Positions 24,454 through 33,435 are shown, counted from the stretch's first letter. The stretch is 48,973 bases of DNA from Methanocorpusculaceae archaeon UBA425 (GCA_002506085.1 DAWV01000026.1:9457-58429); one strand, 5' to 3'. Notes: generated from the sequence alone by a model not told the origin. Translations and numbers: made by a program.

Positions 24454-24618
24454 ATGATGATTCAGACTAACTTCAAAAAGCGGAGTGAAGTTCACTCTGC
24501 GAGGGACAGTAATCAGGATTACCCGCCGGGTCTGATTGATCAGCGTATGCTTATCTATAAGGAAAGACGTTACGGGTTTGTAACTCAGCCCCGATTCAAA
24601 AAGCGAAGGGCTTTCTGA
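24454..24618 (+). CDS. Possible small basic protein (54 residues)
   Basis: An open frame from ATGATG encodes 54 residues, strongly basic, with a repeated element at both ends (NFKKRSE near the start, RFKKRRAF at the end). It lies 48 bases after rimI in the same direction. Its stop codon falls at the left edge of a terminator hairpin, as expected for a real last gene. There is no convincing ribosome-binding site and I know of no family, so this is tentative. Confidence 0.35.
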   Translation: MMIQTNFKKRSEVHSARDSNQDYPPGLIDQRMLIYKERRYGFVTQPRFKKRRAF

Positions 24619-24656
24619 GCATCAACATTCGTGATGCTCTCAGCATTCCTTTTTTT
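24617..24656 (+). terminator. Hairpin terminator
   Basis: GAGCATCA and TGATGCTC form a perfect 8-bp stem around a seven-base loop (24617-24639). A T7 run follows at 24650-24656. It overlaps the last codons of the convergent DUF3795 gene on the other strand. Confidence 0.65.
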
Positions 24657-25083
24657 CATCCTGATACACAAACCCGCCTGAACGTCGTTCATCCTGAAGT
24701 TTTGACCATGCCTCCAGGCCTTTTTCACGAAACAGATCATTGTCGTGTTTTACTATCGGGTGTCCCTGAAATAATTCAGCCATATGCTCACAAGGATAAC
24801 TCTCACACAATGCACATGTTTCTACGCCTTTCTCTTTTGCACATATCCTTATAGCACAACCGGGATTGCCGCCTCCTTCGCGGCATGAGGTGCAGGTTCC
24901 GTTTTCAGCCATGTCTCTCAGAAATGGCCAAAAACCATCACCCCCGGGAATCATGTGGATGATTTCCTCAAATCCGGCTGCTTTCATTTCATTGTATAAG
25001 ACTTTGGCAGCAGGAGTGATTCTCGCTTTGACGGCGCAATTTTCGCAGTAGAGACCGCAGTAACAGATATATTTTCTATCCAT
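24640..25083 (-). CDS. DUF3795 cysteine-rich protein
   Basis: A 147-residue protein of the DUF3795 family, common in methanogens and clostridia and of unknown function. It begins with the family signature YCGLYCENCAVK. Further cysteines follow as CTSCREG, CAIRICA and CALCESYPCEHM, probably forming one or two metal sites. A Gly-rich MIPGGDGFWPF loop lies between. It has its own promoter region shared with the divergent cupin gene, about 180 bases away. Confidence 0.8.
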   Translation of the reverse strand: MDRKYICYCGLYCENCAVKARITPAAKVLYNEMKAAGFEEIIHMIPGGDGFWPFLRDMAENGTCTSCREGGGNPGCAIRICAKEKGVETCALCESYPCEHMAELFQGHPIVKHDNDLFREKGLEAWSKLQDERRSGGFVYQDEKKEC

Positions 25084-25261
25084 ACATTCACTTTTTTTTC
25101 AGTTACGATAAAACTATTAGTTACAACCGGGATTTCATCTTTTCGCCGGAAACACATAATACTGCCTGAACTTTGTTCCACTAAAAAACGAAGAGATTGC
25201 TGAGTATGTACCAAAAATGGATGATGGAGATTATATATCATAAGAACACCGATAAGAAATT

Positions 25262-25600
25262 ATGAAAGATCCGAAAGAAAACAACAATCTAATCGGAACT
25301 CCCGTTCCTCTGAAGAGTCTCACCGATTATCAGGCTGGTTCAATCGTTTCCCGTATGGTCATCAATAAAAAAGCCGGTACGGTTACGGTATTTGCTTTTG
25401 CGAAAGGTGAGGGACTTTCCGAACATTCAGCTCCCTTTGATGCTCTGGTAATCGCTCTCGAAGGCGAAGCAGATATCCCGATCGGCGGGGTTCCCCATCA
25501 CGTAAAAGAGGGGGATATGCTGATAATGCCGGCAAATATCCCGCATGCCGTGCACCCTGTATCCCAGTTTAAAATGATGCTCGTGATGATTCACGAGTAA
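25262..25600 (+). CDS. Small cupin-domain protein
   Basis: A 112-residue single-domain cupin. Motif 1 reads GEGLSEHSAPFDALVIALEG, with the metal-ligand histidine, and motif 2 reads GDMLIMPANIPHAV. Such small cupins bind a metal or small ligand; the substrate cannot be told from sequence. It has no clear ribosome-binding site and stands alone. Confidence 0.85.
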   Translation: MKDPKENNNLIGTPVPLKSLTDYQAGSIVSRMVINKKAGTVTVFAFAKGEGLSEHSAPFDALVIALEGEADIPIGGVPHHVKEGDMLIMPANIPHAVHPVSQFKMMLVMIHE

Positions 25601-25692
25601 CCTCAGTAACTTTTTTTAACGCTGAAAAGCGAAATAGACAGTATCTGAACATTGGAAGTCCCGACCGGCGATACTGACAGGAGTTCCATAAT

Positions 25693-26070
25693 GTGAAGAT
25701 CCTGGTGAAAAAAATGAGCACACGGTCATACATTCTCATCGAAAACACGGATGGAACATTCAGCGGAGTCTACTGCCACTTTGACGGTTATCCAAAAGGA
25801 GTCGGAGCGACTCTATTGGGTAGTTATCGAACCGAAGCAAAAATACGGGATCTCATTGCTCTTGGAACCCTGTCATTACTTAGTTCATCTCCCGAAACAT
25901 CCGTCGTACATCATTCTGATGAAAAGGATAGAGCCCCGGAGATTCTTCAAAGCATTACCTCGGGAAGATACGCCGGAATCCAGTACAGGTATGTTTTTAC
26001 CCGGGATGGCAGGTGGATGGTTTATGACGACTATCAGGAAACCTATGAATGCCTCGCAGGCACGTTTTGA
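25693..26070 (+). CDS. Conserved small protein of phage-associated type
   Basis: A 125-residue protein whose start (MSTRSYILIENTDGTFSGVY, then CHFDGYPKGVGATLL) resembles a family common in phage and mobile-element genomes (STRS.I...DG....IY.HWDGYP.GVG..L). Its function is unknown. AGGAG at 25679-25683 is placed nine bases before GTG 25693, so I keep that start, although the family homology begins at ATG 25714. It may be a remnant of past phage DNA that was kept. Confidence 0.7.
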   Translation: MKILVKKMSTRSYILIENTDGTFSGVYCHFDGYPKGVGATLLGSYRTEAKIRDLIALGTLSLLSSSPETSVVHHSDEKDRAPEILQSITSGRYAGIQYRYVFTRDGRWMVYDDYQETYECLAGTF

Positions 26071-26145
26071 ATAGCAAATCTTTTCACACAAATCAGCTGA
26101 TGACAGGGTGAAACTAAAAAAAATAATTTTTTCTGAGGTTTACGC

Positions 26146-28230
26146 TTACATCAGGATAAGCATTGGTACGAATACCAGTGAAATCAGTGACATAAGTTTA
26201 ATCAGAATGTTAATTGAAGGTCCGGAAGTATCCTTGAACGGATCACCGACAGTGTCACCAACGACTGCTGCTTTGTGAGCGTCAGAACCTTTTCCACCGT
26301 AGTTACCCATTTCGATATACTTCTTCGCGTTATCCCATGCTCCACCAGCATTTGCCATGGTGATTGCAAGGAGGAAACCCGTAACAAGGGAGCCGACCAA
26401 GAGACCGCCAAGAGCTAACGGACCGAGAACGAATCCTACGACAAGCGGGGCGATGATTGCAAGAAGGCCTGGTGCAATCATCTTTTTGATTGCTGCCTTT
26501 GTTGCAATATCAACAGTAGTAGCGTAGTCAGGTTCTGCGGTACCTTCCATCAGACCTTTGATCTCTTTGAACTGGCGGCGGACTTCAACGACAATCTGCT
26601 GTGCTGCATCACCGACTGCGGTCATCGTCAGAGCAGAGAAGAGGAATGGAAGCATACCTCCAATCAGAATACCGATGAACACGGTGGTGTTCATGACATC
26701 AATTGAGTCAAGACCGACTGCGAGTGCATATGCGGAGAAGAGAGCGAGACCAGTAAGAGCGGCTGAACCGATTGCAAATCCTTTACCGATTGCTGCGGTC
26801 GTATTGCCGACTGCATCAAGCGTATCAGTGATTTCACGGACTTCAGGTTCCTGGTGGGTCATCTCTGCGATACCGCCTGCATTATCTGCAACCGGACCGT
26901 ATGCATCGACAGCGAGGGAAATACCAAGTGTGGATAACATACCGACTGCCGCAATACCAATACCGTAAATACCGGCGAACTGGTAGGAGATGAAGATTGC
27001 AGCGGCGATAATGAGAACCGGCCATACGGTCGACTCCATACCTTTTGCAAATCCGCTGATTACGGTTGTGGCTGAACCAGTCTGACAGGATTTTGCAATG
27101 CCCTTGGTCGGTTTGTAATCAAACGAAGTGTAGTACTCCGAGATAAGACCGATTAAGAAACCTGCGAGAAGACCTGCGATGGTTGCAAACCAGATACCCA
27201 TACCAAGCTGGGCTTCAAACATGAATCCCATGCCAATCTGACCGTATAAGAGAATGCTCGTTACACAGTAGGTCGCAATAACGGAAACGATGATTGCGAT
27301 AATAAGACCGGTATTGAATGCTTTGTGAATTGCCGAGCTCTCGTTCTTCTTCGTGCGAACGAAGAGAGTCCCGATTATTGCGGATATAATACCGAATGCT
27401 GCAATGAGCAGCGGGAGGAGAATAAGGTTTAACGGGGCGATGGTTTCTCCGAAGAGTTTGGATGCAAATACTGCTCCAGTAACACCAAGAGCCATGGCTG
27501 CGATGATTGAACCAACATAGGATTCAAAGAGATCAGCACCCATTCCTGCAACATCACCAACATTGTCACCAACATTGTCTGCAATGACAGCCGGGTTTCT
27601 CGGGTCATCTTCGGGAATGCCGACTTCAACTTTGCCGACAAGATCTGCGCCTACATCAGCTGCTTTGGTAAAGATACCGCCGCCGACACGGGCGAAGAGT
27701 GCAACTGAAGATGCACCAAAACCAAATGAAGCAATTATTGAAACAACAGTGTTAATGCCGCCGACACTTTCAAATCCGCCGTTAATCATAACGAGGGCAA
27801 TGAACACAAGGGACAGACCAAGGAGACCAAGTCCGACTACGGACATACCCATGACTGAACCGCTTGCAAAAGAAACTTTGACAGCCTGTCCAATACCGCG
27901 TTTTGCTGCATTGGTTGTTCGTACGTTTGCTCTTGTTGCGCTCTGCATTCCGATAAATCCTGCACATACCGAGAGTACTGCACCAATGATATAACACAGG
28001 GCAGCCCAGGGGGAAATAAGGACGGCGAGAATGATTGCCATTACGATAACAAAAGCTCCGATTGCACTATACTGACGACGCAGGAAAACCATTGCGCCAA
28101 GGTGAATGGCTGCAGCGATTTTCTGCATCTTCTCGTCGCCCGGCTGCTCTTTCATAACTTTGGAGAAAGAGTAGAGAGCAAAGAGAAGGCCTAAAACGGC
28201 ACATATAGGAGCGAGATAGATTAAATCCAT
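26146..28230 (-). CDS. hppA: Membrane-bound ion-pumping pyrophosphatase
   Basis: A 694-residue protein with about 16 membrane spans that couples pyrophosphate hydrolysis to H+ or Na+ export. Seen are the substrate-binding DVGADLVGKVEVGIPEDDPRNP (first part DVGADLVGKVE), DNVGDNVGD with its aspartates, and a C-terminal second Asp-rich GDTVGDPFKDTSGPS. The position that decides K+ need reads GNTTAAIGKG: Ala, not Lys, follows GNTTA, so this belongs to the K+-dependent class. Whether it pumps Na+ or H+ cannot be decided by eye. GGAGG lies 12 bases before the ATG. In methanogens it would recycle pyrophosphate from biosynthesis into ion gradient. Confidence 0.95.
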   Translation of the reverse strand: MDLIYLAPICAVLGLLFALYSFSKVMKEQPGDEKMQKIAAAIHLGAMVFLRRQYSAIGAFVIVMAIILAVLISPWAALCYIIGAVLSVCAGFIGMQSATRANVRTTNAAKRGIGQAVKVSFASGSVMGMSVVGLGLLGLSLVFIALVMINGGFESVGGINTVVSIIASFGFGASSVALFARVGGGIFTKAADVGADLVGKVEVGIPEDDPRNPAVIADNVGDNVGDVAGMGADLFESYVGSIIAAMALGVTGAVFASKLFGETIAPLNLILLPLLIAAFGIISAIIGTLFVRTKKNESSAIHKAFNTGLIIAIIVSVIATYCVTSILLYGQIGMGFMFEAQLGMGIWFATIAGLLAGFLIGLISEYYTSFDYKPTKGIAKSCQTGSATTVISGFAKGMESTVWPVLIIAAAIFISYQFAGIYGIGIAAVGMLSTLGISLAVDAYGPVADNAGGIAEMTHQEPEVREITDTLDAVGNTTAAIGKGFAIGSAALTGLALFSAYALAVGLDSIDVMNTTVFIGILIGGMLPFLFSALTMTAVGDAAQQIVVEVRRQFKEIKGLMEGTAEPDYATTVDIATKAAIKKMIAPGLLAIIAPLVVGFVLGPLALGGLLVGSLVTGFLLAITMANAGGAWDNAKKYIEMGNYGGKGSDAHKAAVVGDTVGDPFKDTSGPSINILIKLMSLISLVFVPMLILM

Positions 28231-28337
28231 ATGAATCGAAAACCTCCATGAAATAGGGGACGGTTTCTCCCTATATTATAGGATGAAGGTGGGTAATAAT
28301 ACTAATGTCTTAATAGGAAGAGAGGGGTATGGGGAAA

Positions 28338-29756
28338 TCAGGTAAGGAAGGTATATTTTTCGTAGGCAAGAGTGGACAAATCCACGACAACCGCCTCTGC
28401 CGGCGTTGGGGTTATGTTCATCTGTTTCTGGAATGAAGTCTGAGACTGCCAGGTTCCGGCATTTATGCCGAGGACACCCCGATAGGTAATGATATCACTG
28501 ATATGAATGTGCCCGGTCTGGATGATGTCAGGCACTTCCCGAATGACAAGCGCGTCTTTTTCCGTCGAAAGAAGAGGTGTTCTCTGACCATAAATCGGAC
28601 CGAGGTGCCGGCGCTTGAGCATCGCTTCCATAATCGCGCCGGGATGTTCATAGGATGCATTCGGAATGAATTTGATGAGATCGTCAATACTTCGTCCATG
28701 ATACATAAGGACATTTACCGACTGAATGTTCACGACTGCCGGGTTTTCCACGAAGGTGACATTCGAAGGGAACGCCCCCCGGAACTCTTCCGGAAGAGCC
28801 GGCTGTGGTTCGGCACCCCTCACCGCGTCGTGGTTTCCGGGAGAGATGACAATTTTCAGCCGGTCCGGCAGAGCCGCCATCAGTTCTCCGACACGGTCAT
28901 ACTGGTCATATATGGTTTTGATTTCCAGCTCCTTGTCCTGATCCGGGTAAATACCAATCCCATCCACCACATCCCCGGCAATCATCAGGTATCCTATATC
29001 CTCGCGTCCCCCGATCCATGTGGAAAATCTGTCCCATGCATCGGGCAGAAACGTATTACTGCCGACATGGATATCTGAGATGAAAACAGCTTTACCCGAT
29101 TCTTTTGACGGGGAAAACGTATGGGTCATAGGAATCTCCGGACGGAAAAGCGTGTCGGAGAAAACCATCTGGGTTTTACCCATACTATCGCGGGCGAGCT
29201 GACCTTTGACACCTATCACCTCGTCAGGTATAATCGATTCGGCTTCAGCAAACCCGTCCCGGTTTTTGTTGAAAAGCACCTTGATTGAACCGGTCGGATC
29301 CTCGACCTCGACAATCCGGTGACCCTTTGCACTGGTAGAAATCGAAGACACCATCCCGATGAGACCAATCTCCTGGTCCATAAACCGGTTTCCGGTTTTA
29401 ACCAGCGCTTCAAGTGGAACCGGATTGACCCGTCCCCGCATCATTGCGGCAAGCGTATCGTACCGGTCGCGAAACATAGCGTAAGATGATTCAGGATCGG
29501 CTAGAGGAATCGAACTTCCCTCTCGCCCGAGGAGAATTTCCGGCGTTCTGCTGACACCCACATTGAGTTTGTCAGTCCGGAGAGGCGTCATCGCGGACAC
29601 TTCCTTTGGCGTAACAACAGAAATTCCCTCGGGAAGAGCTGCGATAATCCCCTCGATAACGCCGGACGCTCCGCTTTCACTGATGTAATTCACTACCTGG
29701 GGACTAACCAGAAATCCAGCATCGGCAAACCGGGTGACAATCTCTCTCTTATCCAT
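28338..29756 (-). CDS. polB: DNA polymerase D small subunit (DP1)
   Basis: The 472-residue small subunit of the euryarchaeal replicative polymerase PolD, carrying the Mre11-like 3'-5' proofreading nuclease. An OB-fold region lies around residues 125-205 (MDQEIGLIGMVSSI and VEVEDPTGSIKVLF). The phosphodiesterase motifs follow in order: SDIHVGSN, AGDVVDGIG, SPGNHDAVRG, MYHGRS and TGHIHISD. It is shorter than DP1 of Pyrococcus (about 610) because the N-terminal disordered region is small. It ends a leftward cluster with an aminotransferase, an Lrp regulator and orc1/cdc6, close to the predicted origin. Confidence 0.95.
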   Translation of the reverse strand: MDKREIVTRFADAGFLVSPQVVNYISESGASGVIEGIIAALPEGISVVTPKEVSAMTPLRTDKLNVGVSRTPEILLGREGSSIPLADPESSYAMFRDRYDTLAAMMRGRVNPVPLEALVKTGNRFMDQEIGLIGMVSSISTSAKGHRIVEVEDPTGSIKVLFNKNRDGFAEAESIIPDEVIGVKGQLARDSMGKTQMVFSDTLFRPEIPMTHTFSPSKESGKAVFISDIHVGSNTFLPDAWDRFSTWIGGREDIGYLMIAGDVVDGIGIYPDQDKELEIKTIYDQYDRVGELMAALPDRLKIVISPGNHDAVRGAEPQPALPEEFRGAFPSNVTFVENPAVVNIQSVNVLMYHGRSIDDLIKFIPNASYEHPGAIMEAMLKRRHLGPIYGQRTPLLSTEKDALVIREVPDIIQTGHIHISDIITYRGVLGINAGTWQSQTSFQKQMNITPTPAEAVVVDLSTLAYEKYTFLT

Positions 29757-29782
29757 AAAAAAATAGTTCTGGTTAAATTAAC

Positions 29783-29803
29783 TTTCCACTCGAAAGGAAG
29801 GGG
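29783..29803 (+). promoter_or_regulatory. Degenerate origin-recognition-box-like site
   Basis: TTTCCACTCGAAAGGAAGGGG keeps the ORB layout, a dyad then a G run, with one substitution in the dyad (C for G). It lies between the aminotransferase stop and the polB start. It could be chance. Confidence 0.25.
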
Positions 29804-29813
29804 TTGTTAAATT

Positions 29814-30980
29814 TCACTTGAGCGAGTCGACAAATACGCCGATTCTGCGCACCGCTTCCGTAAGTTTTGTACGATCCACTGCATAGCAGGTACGGATATG
29901 CCCGACACCTGTTTTACCAAATGCACTTCCCGGAACGACAGCGACCTGCTGCTCCTTTAAGAGGCGTTCCGCAAACTCTTCATCGGAAAGACCGGTCCCC
30001 TCAATCGACGGAAACGCATAGAATGCGCCTTTCGGGAGATGGCAGGGAAGACCGATATCATTCAGACCTTTGACGAACAGATTTCTCCGGATTCTGTACT
30101 CGGCAACCATCTCATTCTTTGCCTCCTCAGCGTTTTTGAGCGCTTCAATTGCGGCATACTGAGATGCGGTCGGCGCAGACATCATGACATACTGATGAAT
30201 TTTGAGTGCAGCATCACAGATGTTCTTTGGCGCACAAAGATACCCGAGCCGCCAGCCCGTCATCGCATATGCCTTCGAGAAACCATTCAGGGTAATGGTC
30301 CGGTCCCAGAGTCCGTCGATGGACGCAGCTGAAACATGGGAACCGTCATAGGTGAGTTCCGAATAAACCTCATCCGAAATCAACAGGAGATCATGGTCAA
30401 TGATAATATCGGAAATTGCCTTCAGATCAGCTTTTTCCATCACGCCCCCGGTCGGATTATTGGGGAAATTAATAATCAGAGTCTTTGTCGCCGGCGTGAT
30501 TTTTTCCATCAGCGCATCAGGTGTGACTTTGAACTGGTCTTTTGCCTCGCACGGCAGGGAGACAGCTCGTCCTCCCGCCATCAGCACTTCCGGCTGGTAT
30601 GAAACAAAACACGGATCAACCACGATGACTTCATCGCCCGGATTAACCACCGCTCTCACCGCTACATCAAAAGCCTCTGAAACGCCGGTCGTAACAATGA
30701 TTTCATCAGTCGGTGAATACTTTGTATGATACCTTTTTTCCAGATCCTTTGACAGAACCGAACAGAGGTCAGGCAGACCGCGGTTCGAGGTATACATCGT
30801 CATGCCTTTTTCAATAGACGTAATAGCAGCCTTGGAAACGTTCCAGGGAGTATCGAAATCCGGTTCGCCGACCCCAAGACTGATAACCTGATCATTATCC
30901 ATCGTGAGAACGAGGTCAAAGAACCTTCTGATACCCGAGGGTGGAATTTCGGCAGCTATTTTTGATACAAAATCTCGCAT
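29814..30980 (-). CDS. Class I/II PLP aminotransferase (aspartate aminotransferase-like)
   Basis: A 388-residue fold-type I aminotransferase. It shows the LGVGEPDFDTP substrate-loop motif, TTGVSEAFDVAVRA, NFPNNPTGG, DEVYSELTYDG with the PLP-ring aspartate, the Schiff-base lysine in LNGFSKAYAMTGWRLGY, and the C-terminal carboxylate-binding arginine in GHIRTCYA. The best guess is aspartate or an aromatic/branched amino acid as donor; the exact substrate is not decidable. It starts 11 bases after the Lrp-family regulator gene, which is likely to control it. Confidence 0.9.
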   Translation of the reverse strand: MRDFVSKIAAEIPPSGIRRFFDLVLTMDNDQVISLGVGEPDFDTPWNVSKAAITSIEKGMTMYTSNRGLPDLCSVLSKDLEKRYHTKYSPTDEIIVTTGVSEAFDVAVRAVVNPGDEVIVVDPCFVSYQPEVLMAGGRAVSLPCEAKDQFKVTPDALMEKITPATKTLIINFPNNPTGGVMEKADLKAISDIIIDHDLLLISDEVYSELTYDGSHVSAASIDGLWDRTITLNGFSKAYAMTGWRLGYLCAPKNICDAALKIHQYVMMSAPTASQYAAIEALKNAEEAKNEMVAEYRIRRNLFVKGLNDIGLPCHLPKGAFYAFPSIEGTGLSDEEFAERLLKEQQVAVVPGSAFGKTGVGHIRTCYAVDRTKLTEAVRRIGVFVDSLK

Positions 30981-30991
30981 GATAACCCGTC

Positions 30992-31483
30992 TCAGAACGA
31001 AATCAATTGTCTGTCGCGACTTCCGGGCCGGGCCATATCCACACCCTGCTCCTTGTAGGTCCGCATGACAATCTGGGTCATGGTTTCTCTGATTCCATCG
31101 ATTGATGCGATCTGTTCCGCAACAAATCTGGATACTTCTGCCATTGACTGACCGGTAATGATAACCTGGAAATCATAACTTCCTGTGAGAAGCTTGATAC
31201 TCTCGACCTGAGGGAAGCGGGTAAGTTTTTCCGCGATACCATCATAACCCAGACCTTTCTCCGGGGTGACTTTGAGGGAGAGAATGACGGATACTTCATC
31301 CACACCGATTGCGGTGTAATCGATGACTGCCGTACACCGGCGAAGAATCCCTGCCTGACAGAGGGTGGCGATTCTTTTTGTCACATCGCTTTCGGATACT
31401 TCCAGCATCACAGCAAGTTCCCGGTCCGGGATTCTGCTGTTCTTCCGGAGTTCCCTCAGAATAATAGTGTCTTTGTCATCCAT
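30992..31483 (-). CDS. Lrp/AsnC-family transcriptional regulator
   Basis: A 163-residue regulator. Residues 5-60 form the winged helix (ILRELRKNSRIPDRELAVML, then SDVTKRIATL). Residues 70-145 form the RAM ligand domain (VILSLKVTPEKG, LLTGSYDFQVIITG). It sits two bases after the orc1/cdc6 stop and 11 before the aminotransferase, so it is made on the same message as both. An amino acid signal is expected from the family and from the neighbouring aminotransferase. Confidence 0.9.
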   Translation of the reverse strand: MDDKDTIILRELRKNSRIPDRELAVMLEVSESDVTKRIATLCQAGILRRCTAVIDYTAIGVDEVSVILSLKVTPEKGLGYDGIAEKLTRFPQVESIKLLTGSYDFQVIITGQSMAEVSRFVAEQIASIDGIRETMTQIVMRTYKEQGVDMARPGSRDRQLISF

Positions 31484-31485
31484 CT

Positions 31486-32787
31486 CTAATCACCTTTTTC
31501 ATGATTTTTCACAAGAGGGTGCAGAATACTGCACTCCTGGAATCTTGGATCATTCATGATTACTTCACGTATGTCATTAGTCGGACTCTTAAAATAAATT
31601 TCCGTCGTCCGGCCATGACGGCCATGAGAAACTACCCGGGTTGTTACGATTCCGAGCATATCGAGTTCGTTAATTAAATCAGAAACACGACGATGACTTA
31701 ATGCCTCAGTGTCGAGTTCACGGGCAACTTCCCGGTACACATTGATTACAGAGCCGCTCGTGAATACTTTCTGGCCGGAGGCTGCCATCAGAAGCATGGA
31801 ACAGAGAACGATTTTACTCTGGGCAGGAAGGGTTTTGACACATTCGCTCATTGTGTCGGTTTCGATATTTTCCTGGGCACTGTTCACATGCTTTACCATG
31901 ACCTTATCTGCTCCTTCACGCTCGGCAAGTTCTCCGGAAACACGGAGAAGGTCAAGTGCCCTGCGTGCATCGCCATGTTCCTGGGCAGCTCTTGCCGCAC
32001 AAAGTCCGATTACTTCATCGGAAACAACGCCTTCATAGAATGCCATTTCGGCACGCTGGCGGAGAATATCACGAAGCTGATCAGCGTTATAGGGGGGGAA
32101 GACGAGTTCCTCTTCCGAGAGAGAGGAGAGAACACGGGGATCGAGGAAGTCTTTGAAGGTCAGGTCATTGGAGATTCCGATAATACAGACACGGGACGTA
32201 AAGAGATCACTGTTAATACGTGTCAGATTATAGAGGGTGTCATCACCGCTTTTTTTGACGAGCTTGTCGATTTCGTCAAGGACGATAATCTGGAGACCGC
32301 CTGCATGCTCAAGAACGTTTTTGAGTTCCGAGTACACCTGATCGGTATGCCATCCGGTGGCAGGAATGGTGTTTTTTATCCTGTCGCTTGCTTTAAGATC
32401 ATGACCGCTGACCTGATTTGCAATCTGTGCAAGAACCCGGTACTGCGTGTCGATGGTTTCACAGTTCAAATGGACCAGCCTGCAGGGAGAGAACTCCGAG
32501 CTTTCATTTTCAAGCTCGGTCCCGACGAATTTGACCGTAGCGGTTTTTCCGGTTCCGGTTTTTCCATAGATGAGAATGTTGGATGGGGTAGCTCCCTGGA
32601 GTGCCGGAGCTAAAATTTCTGCAATCGAATTAATCTGACCTATTCGGTGAGGGAGTTCTTTCGGGCTGTAATTATGTCTCAGAACTTCACGATTCTGGAA
32701 AATTTTATTGGGACTGAGATATTTTTTAAAGAGCCCCGTGGATTTGTAGGGTTCACCATCTGACATATTCATTTTCTTATAAATCAT
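31486..32787 (-). CDS. cdc6: Orc1/Cdc6 replication initiator
   Basis: A 433-residue AAA+ initiator that binds origin recognition boxes and loads the MCM helicase. Seen are an N-terminal stretch before the ATPase domain (LPHRIGQINSIAEIL), Walker A YGKTGTGKT, Walker B IIVLDEIDKLV, sensor 1 IGISNDL, sensor 2 HGDARRALDLLR, and a C-terminal winged helix (LSHRRVSDLINELDMLGIV, RHGRTTEIYF). The gene reads away from a 648-base AT-rich region with ORB elements, the usual arrangement of an archaeal origin. An in-frame ATG eight codons in could also serve as start. Confidence 0.96.
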   Translation of the reverse strand: MIYKKMNMSDGEPYKSTGLFKKYLSPNKIFQNREVLRHNYSPKELPHRIGQINSIAEILAPALQGATPSNILIYGKTGTGKTATVKFVGTELENESSEFSPCRLVHLNCETIDTQYRVLAQIANQVSGHDLKASDRIKNTIPATGWHTDQVYSELKNVLEHAGGLQIIVLDEIDKLVKKSGDDTLYNLTRINSDLFTSRVCIIGISNDLTFKDFLDPRVLSSLSEEELVFPPYNADQLRDILRQRAEMAFYEGVVSDEVIGLCAARAAQEHGDARRALDLLRVSGELAEREGADKVMVKHVNSAQENIETDTMSECVKTLPAQSKIVLCSMLLMAASGQKVFTSGSVINVYREVARELDTEALSHRRVSDLINELDMLGIVTTRVVSHGRHGRTTEIYFKSPTNDIREVIMNDPRFQECSILHPLVKNHEKGD

Positions 32788-32862
32788 TGTGCTCTTTTTC
32801 CTAATAATGTACCACTACTGCGAGTGGAGGGGGAGGGATCACAGGAAGACAGTAACGGATGG

Positions 32863-32875
32863 TTTCCACTGGAAA
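32863..32875. promoter_or_regulatory. Mini-ORB dyad
   Basis: TTTCCACTGGAAA has the dyad of an origin recognition box but no G run on either side. It lies 76 bases upstream of the orc1/cdc6 start, where it could serve in autoregulation as well as in origin binding. Confidence 0.55.
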
Positions 32876-32938
32876 TAATTTAACAACCAGCTGTTTGCAT
32901 GCCAGATATTTAATCCGGCTTCAAAATATGAGCACATA

Positions 32939-32967
32939 CACCCCCACCCCTTCATTTCCACTGGAAC
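32939..32967 (-). promoter_or_regulatory. Origin recognition box, left
   Basis: On the minus strand it reads GTTCCAGTGGAAATGAAGGG followed by GTGGGGGTG, the dyad plus G-string layout of archaeal ORBs. It differs from the box at 33298-33325 by one base over the shared 28 positions and has the opposite orientation. Confidence 0.85.
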
Positions 32968-33297
32968 TATTATTTTTTAACTCTTCAACTCTGAATTATT
33001 TTTCTTCAGCTTTTCTTCAACGTTAATTCAATTATCTTTAACTTTTATTTTTTATCGCTCGTTTTAATTTACTTTTCTTCAACGTCAATTCAAATCTCTT
33101 TAACTTTTTTTTAAAATCCTCAACTCTGAATTTTTTCTCCTCAACTTTTCTTTTTCTTTTTTTTATTTTTTATTTTTCATTTTTTATTTTTTTAATTTAA
33201 TAAAAGAAAATATTTATATATATAGAAGTCGTAGTAATTATGATTACAAAAATAGGAAAATAAAAAAATCTTTTTTTTTAGTGTTACAAAAATAAAA
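32968..33297. other. AT-rich unwinding region of the predicted replication origin
   Basis: This is a very AT-rich, strand-asymmetric stretch between the two boxes: pyrimidine-rich on the plus strand to about 33190, then A-rich. It contains imperfect direct repeats. TTTTCTTCAACGT-AATTCAA...CTTTAACTTTT occurs at 33011-33046 and 33073-33108. CTCAACTCTGAATT-like units lie near 32981-32998 and 33118-33134. A TTTATATATATAG segment at 33213-33225 could melt easily or act as a promoter. This fits a duplex unwinding element. Confidence 0.75.
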
Positions 33298-33325
33298 GTT
33301 CCAGTGGAAATAAAGGGGTGGGGGT
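33298..33325 (+). promoter_or_regulatory. Origin recognition box, right
   Basis: It reads GTTCCAGTGGAAATAAAGGG followed by GTGGGGGT on the plus strand. It is the mirror partner of 32939-32967, and its G string points away from the AT-rich core. Confidence 0.85.
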
Positions 33326-33435
33326 CATTTGAAAATAAAATTTGAAAAATTGGGATATTCTTCATTTTTGTTCATCAGCAATCATCCTCCGGGAACCAGA
33401 ATAATCTAATATGTTTGAACACATACATCTCATTC

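Noticed and set aside
32968..33297. Low-complexity AT region as a mere promoter or an assembly artefact
   Set aside because: The nearly identical inverted ORBs at both ends and the adjacent orc1/cdc6 make an origin far more likely.
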